A stretch of 11,276 bases of DNA from Piscirickettsiaceae bacterium (GTDB lineage Bacteria > Pseudomonadota > Gammaproteobacteria > Nitrosococcales > Methylophagaceae), in assembly GCA_030620285.1 (NCBI GenBank), contig JAUXFA010000017.1, positions 1 to 11,276 of the forward strand, given 5' to 3'. Positions 7,154-11,276 of the stretch are shown one piece after another. The position numbers were made by a program, and so were the translations under genes. The notes under the pieces are model-generated. The model saw only the letters and a program-made list of their open reading frames with translations. It was not told the DNA's origin and did no database searches. Positions within the stretch are counted from its first letter, which is position 1. Each line of letters starts with the position of its first letter.

Positions 7154-7182
7154 ATTCTACTGAAATTAACTATAACAACCAA
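7154..7182 (-). promoter_or_regulatory. Predicted sigma70 promoter of the DUF1538 operon
   Basis: On the minus strand, TTGGTT (7182-7177) is followed after 17 nt by TAGAAT (7159-7154). This has the same -35 and spacing as the suf promoter in this window. The start site would be near 7147, giving a leader of about 27 nt before GTG 7120. It lies within the short gap to divergent nadC. Confidence 0.55.
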
Positions 7183-7186
7183 AAAT

Positions 7187-8026
7187 ATGACTATAAAATT
7201 TGATTTCAATCAAGATGCTATTGTAGATAATGTTACTCAGGCCTTAAAAGAAGACATTGGCATTGGTGATTTAACCGCTAGTTTAATACCTGATGCAGCC
7301 ACTACAGCAACAATAATAAGTCGTGATGATGCGACACTTAGTGGTATTTTATGGGTGAATGAAGTATTTGCACAATTGAGTCCATTAATAACCATTACTT
7401 GGTTTTTTAATGATGGTGACCGTATCTCCGAAAATGACAAACTCTGTGAATTAACGGGGCCTGCCAACCAATTATTATCTGGTGAACGAGCGGCATTAAA
7501 TTTTTTGCAAACATTATCTGGCACCGCTACATTAGTTCAACAATATACTGATTCTGTATCAGATCTTGACGTCAAAATACTCGATACTCGAAAAACCATT
7601 CCAGGCTTACGTATTGCACAAAAATATGCTGTACGTTGTGGTGGTGGCCATAATCATCGTATTGGACTCTATGACGGCATTCTAATAAAAGAAAATCATA
7701 TTCTTGCTGCCGGCTCTATAGATGCTGCCATTTGTGCAGCAAAAAAAATAGCCTATGACATTGCGGTTGAAATTGAAATCGAGAATTTTGATGAACTTGA
7801 ACAGGCTTTATCAGCACAAGCCGATATAATTCTTTTAGATAACTTTGATATTGCAGCGTTGAAAAAAGCAGTTGAAATTAATCAGGGCCGCACTCAATTA
7901 GAAGCTTCTGGCGGAATCACACTCAACAATGTTCGGGCTATCGCTGAAACGGGTGTTGACCGAATCTCTATTGGTGCTTTAACCAAAGATGTTTATTCAA
8001 TTGATCTATCAATGCGGTTTATTTAA
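7187..8026 (+). CDS. nadC: NadC, nicotinate-nucleotide pyrophosphorylase (quinolinate phosphoribosyltransferase)
   Basis: Cytoplasmic enzyme of de novo NAD synthesis: quinolinate plus PRPP gives nicotinate mononucleotide, CO2 and pyrophosphate. The 279-aa length is normal. Motifs in order: ALKEDIGIGDLT (19-30), LSGERAALNFLQTLSGTAT (97-115), the quinolinate/PRPP-binding DTRKTIPGLR (133-142), KYAVRCGGGHNHRIGLYDGILIKENH (146-171), EIEIEN (195-200), IILLDNF (214-220), LEASGGI (238-244) and DRISIGALTK (258-267). The substrate-binding arginines, lysines and histidines of the family appear intact. ATG 7187 lacks a clear ribosome-binding sequence; the leader is an A-rich stretch. It is divergent from the DUF1538 operon. 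No clear terminator of its own follows; the stop codon touches the U-tract of the minus-strand terminator beyond it. Confidence 0.97.
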   Translation: MTIKFDFNQDAIVDNVTQALKEDIGIGDLTASLIPDAATTATIISRDDATLSGILWVNEVFAQLSPLITITWFFNDGDRISENDKLCELTGPANQLLSGERAALNFLQTLSGTATLVQQYTDSVSDLDVKILDTRKTIPGLRIAQKYAVRCGGGHNHRIGLYDGILIKENHILAAGSIDAAICAAKKIAYDIAVEIEIENFDELEQALSAQADIILLDNFDIAALKKAVEINQGRTQLEASGGITLNNVRAIAETGVDRISIGALTKDVYSIDLSMRFI

Positions 8027-8060
8027 AAAAAACCGCGATGCTATTGCTAACACCACGGTT
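8025..8060 (-). terminator. Strong intrinsic terminator of the receptor/PepSY operon
   Basis: In minus-strand RNA, AACCGTGGTGTTA and TAGCATCGCGGTT (8060-8048 and 8043-8031) form a 13-bp stem with three G-U pairs closed by a GCAA tetraloop. Six further U residues (8030-8025) follow directly. On the plus strand the wobbles become A-C mismatches and there is no U-run, so it works for the minus strand only. The A-run on the plus strand overlaps the nadC stop codon. Confidence 0.85.
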
Positions 8061-8074
8061 GAGAACAGAACTAA

Positions 8075-8091
8075 AACCTCAGAGAGAGGTT
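8075..8091 (-). terminator. Small hairpin between PepSY gene and main terminator
   Basis: AACCTC and GAGGTT arms (6 bp) enclose a 5-nt loop. On the minus strand it is followed by TTAGTT, a short U-rich run. It is a possible auxiliary terminator or a 3'-end stabiliser, and weak on its own. Confidence 0.3.
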
Positions 8092-8163
8092 ATAGAATAG
8101 ACAACTAAACTCTGGAAAAGTTACACCAGATAATTATCATCTAAAACCAACTCTCTAAAAATG

Positions 8164-8670
8164 TTATTCCAAACCTATTTGCCAAATCTCACGATTAGCT
8201 TCAACAATTTCACCTGAAGTTGCATCCACTTCTACTTTCATTTCTTGATTTAATGTTGTATCAATATCAAATTCGTATGATGCCGCGCCATTTGGCTCAA
8301 TTTCATATTCTACTTCTATGATTTCACCAGGATAGATTGCTAACGCTATTTTACGTGCATCTTCTTCACTGACTGTGGCTTTGAATAATGGGTGGTTTAC
8401 ATTATCAACTTCACGTTCCACTTCAGATACTAAGCCTCGATGTGCATTGCATTCGACATCCCAATCGGAACCATCATCTCCGCGAATATCAAACTCATAC
8501 ATGTGTGCGCCTTGTTCATTTTTAAATTCAACTTTAACGACTTCACCTGGGCGCTCATCCAAAGCAGCAGCCATGCATTTCTCAAACTGATGAGGGTTAG
8601 CTTCCGCCATAACAAATGAGCTTGTAATAAGCAGTGCCGATGTAATCATTGATTTGGTGATTAATTTCAT
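8164..8670 (-). CDS. Acidic periplasmic protein with two PepSY-type repeats
   Basis: A 168-aa exported protein. A signal peptide covers residues 1-22 ([12 protein letters not shown]). The mature part has two tandem PepSY-like units: residues 26-88, with [22 protein letters not shown], and 97-160, with [22 protein letters not shown]. The repeats align well with each other, including the closing turns ([12 protein letters not shown] and [12 protein letters not shown]). The chain is unusually rich in Asp and Glu, and only the first unit holds cysteines (Cys32 and Cys74), which could form a disulfide. GGAAATAA precedes ATG 8670. It follows the TonB-dependent receptor by 72 nt and is probably co-transcribed with it. 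PepSY proteins often accompany outer-membrane metal or siderophore uptake; a periplasmic ligand-binding or accessory role is inferred. The family was once thought to inhibit peptidases, which I would not assume here. Confidence 0.85.
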   Translation of the reverse strand: MKLITKSMITSALLITSSFVMAEANPHQFEKCMAAALDERPGEVVKVEFKNEQGAHMYEFDIRGDDGSDWDVECNAHRGLVSEVEREVDNVNHPLFKATVSEEDARKIALAIYPGEIIEVEYEIEPNGAASYEFDIDTTLNQEMKVEVDATSGEIVEANREIWQIGLE

Positions 8671-8695
8671 TTTATTTCCATACCGATATTATTAT

Positions 8696-8728
8696 TGGCT
8701 TATCCGGTTAATTTTATGGGACAAGCCA
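8696..8728 (-). other. Intercistronic hairpin between receptor and PepSY genes
   Basis: In minus-strand RNA, TGGCTTGTCC and GGATAAGCCA (8728-8719 and 8705-8696) form a 10-bp stem with one G-U pair around a 13-nt loop. No U-run follows (AATAATAATATC), so it is more likely an mRNA-stability or attenuation element than a full terminator. Confidence 0.45.
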
Positions 8729-8742
8729 GTTATTTTAAATTG

Positions 8743-11049
8743 TTACATTGAGATCTTAATACCGATCCAACCTGCACGTGGTGCACTCGTTCCTACAAAG
8801 TGCTCGTCAGATAATGCATCTAAGCCCGGCGCTTCATCTGGTTCACCATACAATCCAAATGTTTCATATTCTGAATCAAACAAGTTGTCGACTTTCGCAA
8901 AAAACTCTACATTTTTATTAAGTTTATATCTGCTATGTAAATTGACAACTCCGTAGCCATCTAATTTGTCATCTTCATTGACATCGTCACCACGGAAGTA
9001 TTGACCTGAATGGTAAGAAGCATTCATACCTAAAGAAAATGCTGGCGTAAACGCATAATCAAGACCAATTTTTATATTGTTTTTAGGAATGCCTGGAACG
9101 CTATTACCACTTGTAACCTGTTGAGGGTCGCCTTCATGATCAATATAGCCAAAGCTACTTTCATATGTTGCATCGATCATGCTGTAGTTTGCTGTCCACG
9201 TTAGGTTCTCTCGTTTTCCAGATAGGCCAAACTCAAACCCTTGGCGCTTAGTTCTATCAACATTGTCAAAGACACCAACATTCAACTGGCCTGCCGGCGC
9301 ATCAGAATCTGGGAAGAAAATAATGTCATCGTTAAGTGTTGTAGTAAAGAAACCAAACGACCATTTAGTACTGCCCATTTTGCCTCGAACACCCGCTTCA
9401 AATGTTTTAGCAACGACATCATCTAATGGAGGATCACTCAAGAAAGAGTTTGGCAATGCACATGGATGATCAGGATCTGCACACGTCAATTCTGAAGGTG
9501 TAGGAGCACGATTTGATTCGCTATAACCACCGTAGATCCCAGTCGTCTCACTCATTGCATAAGTAAGCCCTACTGATGGGTTAATTCGATTAAACACATG
9601 TTTTTCATTATTTTCATTCAAGTCTGTGTCACCGTTCTCACTAGTACCTGAAATATCGATTTCTGTACGGTTATAACGTGCAGCCAATGTTAATGCTAAT
9701 TTATCCGTCATCGAAATGGTATCAGTGAAGAATAAGCCAAATGTTTTGGTATCAATTTTACCATCCACCGCTGTTTCAGCCAAAAGGACACCAGTACCGT
9801 TTGTACCACGATCTTCACGGAATACCGCTACTTCTGAGTTTGCAACATATTCGACATCAGATTTATCATAGCTGGCACCAACAATCAGCTGGTTTTCTTT
9901 ACCAAATAAATCATCAAGAAATGTAAACTGCAAGCTCAACCCATAACTATCTTGTTCCGTTTCACTTGTATTATTTAATGCTAAATCATCATCATCTGGA
10001 TTGCCTAGTGCGGCCTCGGTGATTTCAGCGCCATTAGTATCTTCAAGCCTGTCAGTTTCGTCTTCTTCAACTAAGAAACCACCATCAAACTCAAGCTCTG
10101 CACCATCACCATTGAAAGTTTCACGGTCATTATTTCGGAAATACGTATTCGCTGATAATAATAGTGAATCATTCAGCCAATGCGAACCATTTAATGACAG
10201 CATACGTAGTTCATTTTGCGTATTGTCTGGATGCGTAAATACGGCTTCTCTGTCTATTTTCACCAATTCGACTGGAGAAGCACCGTTACCGTTTAAGTCA
10301 CTGTCTACGCCCATCACAGACAAATCTAATGTACTGGTTTCATTTTGGTAGCTTAATTTTGCAAATAATTGATCAATTTCTGCATCTGACTCATCTCTCC
10401 AACCATCTTCTTCGGTATGAGTACCCGATACGTAATAGGCAAGATTACCATCGTTGCCACCACTTTCCAATGTGGTTGACCAACGACCAAATGAGCCTCC
10501 ATAGCCTTCTAAGCTATGGCCTTCATGGCTAAAGCCATTTTTGGTTTGAATGGAGATGGCACCACCCAAAGTATTCAAACCAAAAATCGGGTTAGAACCA
10601 GGCATCAAATTCATGCTTGAAATAACAGATTGAGGAATTAGCTCAAAATTAACTGCATCACCAAACGGTTCATTTACACGAACACCATCAATATAGACTG
10701 ATAAACCCTGAGAGTTACCAATTAGTGGCGAAGCCGTAAACCCACGATATTGTAAGTCTGGTTGGAAAGGACTGTTTTGAGCAGAATTGATGCTGACACT
10801 ATTCAAAGTGTTATTCATAAAGTCACTAATATCTAAACTTTGACTATTTTCAATTTCTTCGGCGGTAGCAGATTGGATATTGCTCGCAATTTGATCCGCA
10901 GGCAAACCAACGCCGTGAAGTGGTGTAGTGCCGATAACTTCAATATCCGTTAATTCTAGATTGCTTTCATCTTCGGCATAAGACTGTGATGACATCATTG
11001 CCGTTACAATCATTAAACATAAGGCGTTCTTTTGATGGTGGTACTGCAT
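8743..11049 (-). CDS. TonB-dependent outer-membrane receptor, substrate unknown
   Basis: A 768-aa outer-membrane active transporter. A signal peptide spans residues 1-25 (CLMIVTAMMSSQSYA). A TonB-box-like TDIEVIG lies at 34-40. The plug domain runs about 52-172: ISDFMNNTLNSVSINSAQ, then DLQYRGFTASPLIG, LSVYIDGVRVNEPFGDAVNFELIP, and the typical plug end GSNPIFGLNTLGGAISIQTKNG. The remainder is a 22-strand-type beta-barrel with repeated aromatic amphipathic strands and standard C-terminal elements (FAKVDNLFDSEYETFG; APRAGWIGIKISM). Long acidic surface loops are notable. The final residue is Met rather than the usual Phe/Trp/Tyr. AGGAG sits 5 nt before ATG 11049. The PepSY gene follows. Siderophore-iron, copper, lanthanide or another metal complex are all possible substrates; nothing in the sequence decides. 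Confidence 0.93.
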   Translation of the reverse strand: MQYHHQKNALCLMIVTAMMSSQSYAEDESNLELTDIEVIGTTPLHGVGLPADQIASNIQSATAEEIENSQSLDISDFMNNTLNSVSINSAQNSPFQPDLQYRGFTASPLIGNSQGLSVYIDGVRVNEPFGDAVNFELIPQSVISSMNLMPGSNPIFGLNTLGGAISIQTKNGFSHEGHSLEGYGGSFGRWSTTLESGGNDGNLAYYVSGTHTEEDGWRDESDAEIDQLFAKLSYQNETSTLDLSVMGVDSDLNGNGASPVELVKIDREAVFTHPDNTQNELRMLSLNGSHWLNDSLLLSANTYFRNNDRETFNGDGAELEFDGGFLVEEDETDRLEDTNGAEITEAALGNPDDDDLALNNTSETEQDSYGLSLQFTFLDDLFGKENQLIVGASYDKSDVEYVANSEVAVFREDRGTNGTGVLLAETAVDGKIDTKTFGLFFTDTISMTDKLALTLAARYNRTEIDISGTSENGDTDLNENNEKHVFNRINPSVGLTYAMSETTGIYGGYSESNRAPTPSELTCADPDHPCALPNSFLSDPPLDDVVAKTFEAGVRGKMGSTKWSFGFFTTTLNDDIIFFPDSDAPAGQLNVGVFDNVDRTKRQGFEFGLSGKRENLTWTANYSMIDATYESSFGYIDHEGDPQQVTSGNSVPGIPKNNIKIGLDYAFTPAFSLGMNASYHSGQYFRGDDVNEDDKLDGYGVVNLHSRYKLNKNVEFFAKVDNLFDSEYETFGLYGEPDEAPGLDALSDEHFVGTSAPRAGWIGIKISM

Positions 11050-11276
11050 TTTCTCTCCTATATTTTCTGCTATTTTTAAGATTAATTTTTAAAACACGCC
11101 GATTATGCGGGTATTTAAAGCAATTACCTATAGGAGGAATTCCTATTTTTGGCTTGTTCAGTTTAAATCTAGGCTTGATGGTGCATAATAACCTTCGATA
11201 TTCACTGACAAGCTGATAATGAATAGAATAAATCGATGAATTTAAAGCTCCGTTTAAACTTAATAATCACCATTAT
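11050..11276 (-). promoter_or_regulatory. Upstream region of the TonB-dependent receptor
   Basis: A 227-nt AT-rich region without a credible gene. It contains two abutting palindromes (11127-11144). A -35-like TTGTCA occurs on the minus strand near 11206-11211, with only a poor -10 (TATGCA) 18 nt downstream. ATTTAAAGC occurs twice (11112-11120 and 11239-11247). I cannot fix the promoter. The plus-strand open frame reaching into this area from 10986 has no coding character and mostly runs antisense to the receptor's signal peptide. Confidence 0.4.
11127..11146. promoter_or_regulatory. Abutting palindromes, candidate operator for the receptor operon
   Basis: CCTATAGG (11127-11134) and AGGAATTCCT (11135-11144) are perfect palindromes placed directly next to each other. 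The same stretch also reads as an inverted repeat of ATAGGA and TCCTAT with a 5-nt spacer (11130-11146). It lies about 80 nt upstream of the receptor start. The symmetry is seen; binding is inferred. Confidence 0.4.

Noticed and set aside
8654..8956. Plus-strand open frame of 100 codons across the receptor/PepSY gap
   Set aside because: Antisense to the receptor C-terminus; its hydrophobic start is only the reverse of an AT-rich spacer.
8954..8992. EF-hand-like acidic loop (GDDVNEDDKLDG) in the receptor
   Set aside because: The spacing of ligands and the closing Glu of an EF-hand are absent, and an acidic loop before the GYGVVNL strand is common in TonB-dependent receptors.
10001..10351. Plus-strand open frame of 116 codons antisense to the receptor
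   Set aside because: Ser-rich, low-complexity product in a frame antisense to a clear gene, with no ribosome-binding site or recognisable domain.
11214..11233. GATAATGA-type half site resembling a Fur box upstream of the receptor
   Set aside because: Only about 12 of 19 positions match the Fur consensus and the second half is missing; in AT-rich DNA this is expected by chance.
11050..11276. Riboswitch (such as cobalamin) in the receptor leader
   Set aside because: No conserved B12-box-like or other riboswitch core is seen, and only short palindromes are present.
1..11276. CRISPR array, tRNA, insertion sequence or phage remnants
   Set aside because: No regularly spaced repeats, cloverleaf sequences, transposase or integrase motifs were seen on either strand.

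Overview
The window is AT-rich gammaproteobacterial chromosomal DNA. Gene content (a SUF operon headed by an Rrf2 regulator, a Mip-like FKBP, a nadC/ampD neighbourhood, a TonB-dependent receptor with a PepSY partner) fits a free-living, probably marine gammaproteobacterium; I lean towards the Methylophaga/Cycloclasticus side of the class, but that is an impression from protein style, not a search. I see no tRNA, rRNA, insertion sequence, phage gene or CRISPR array.

Region 1 (1-2620, minus strand) is the front of a SUF iron-sulfur cluster operon: an IscR-like Rrf2 regulator with three cysteines, then sufB, then sufC, which runs off the left edge. A near-perfect 25-bp palindrome lies directly on the predicted -10 box of this operon, so cluster-sensitive autorepression is the obvious model.

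Region 2 (2787-4313, plus strand) holds two exported proteins, a Mip-like peptidyl-prolyl isomerase and a DUF1223 thioredoxin-fold protein with a CxxC motif, separated by a 15-bp-stem hairpin. The second converges on and overlaps the end of ampD by 18 bp.

Region 3 (4296-7120, minus strand) is the most interesting part: a very compact five-gene operon with two DUF1538 membrane proteins, a PII-like protein without any tyrosine, a two-CBS-domain protein, and ampD. Junctions are TAATG, TAATG, a 1-nt gap and a 3-nt gap. It reads as an uncharacterised heteromeric membrane transporter or channel plus two soluble proteins of nucleotide-sensing folds. nadC (7187-8026, plus strand) is divergent from it. 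In E. coli nadC and ampD are immediate divergent neighbours, so the four-gene set appears to have been inserted between them.

Region 4 (8031-11276, minus strand) is an outer-membrane uptake unit: a TonB-dependent receptor of unknown substrate followed by a small, very acidic periplasmic protein with two PepSY repeats, ending in a strong intrinsic terminator (13-bp stem, GCAA tetraloop, U-tract) whose U-tract lies against the nadC stop codon. The receptor's upstream region has two abutting palindromes that may be an operator.
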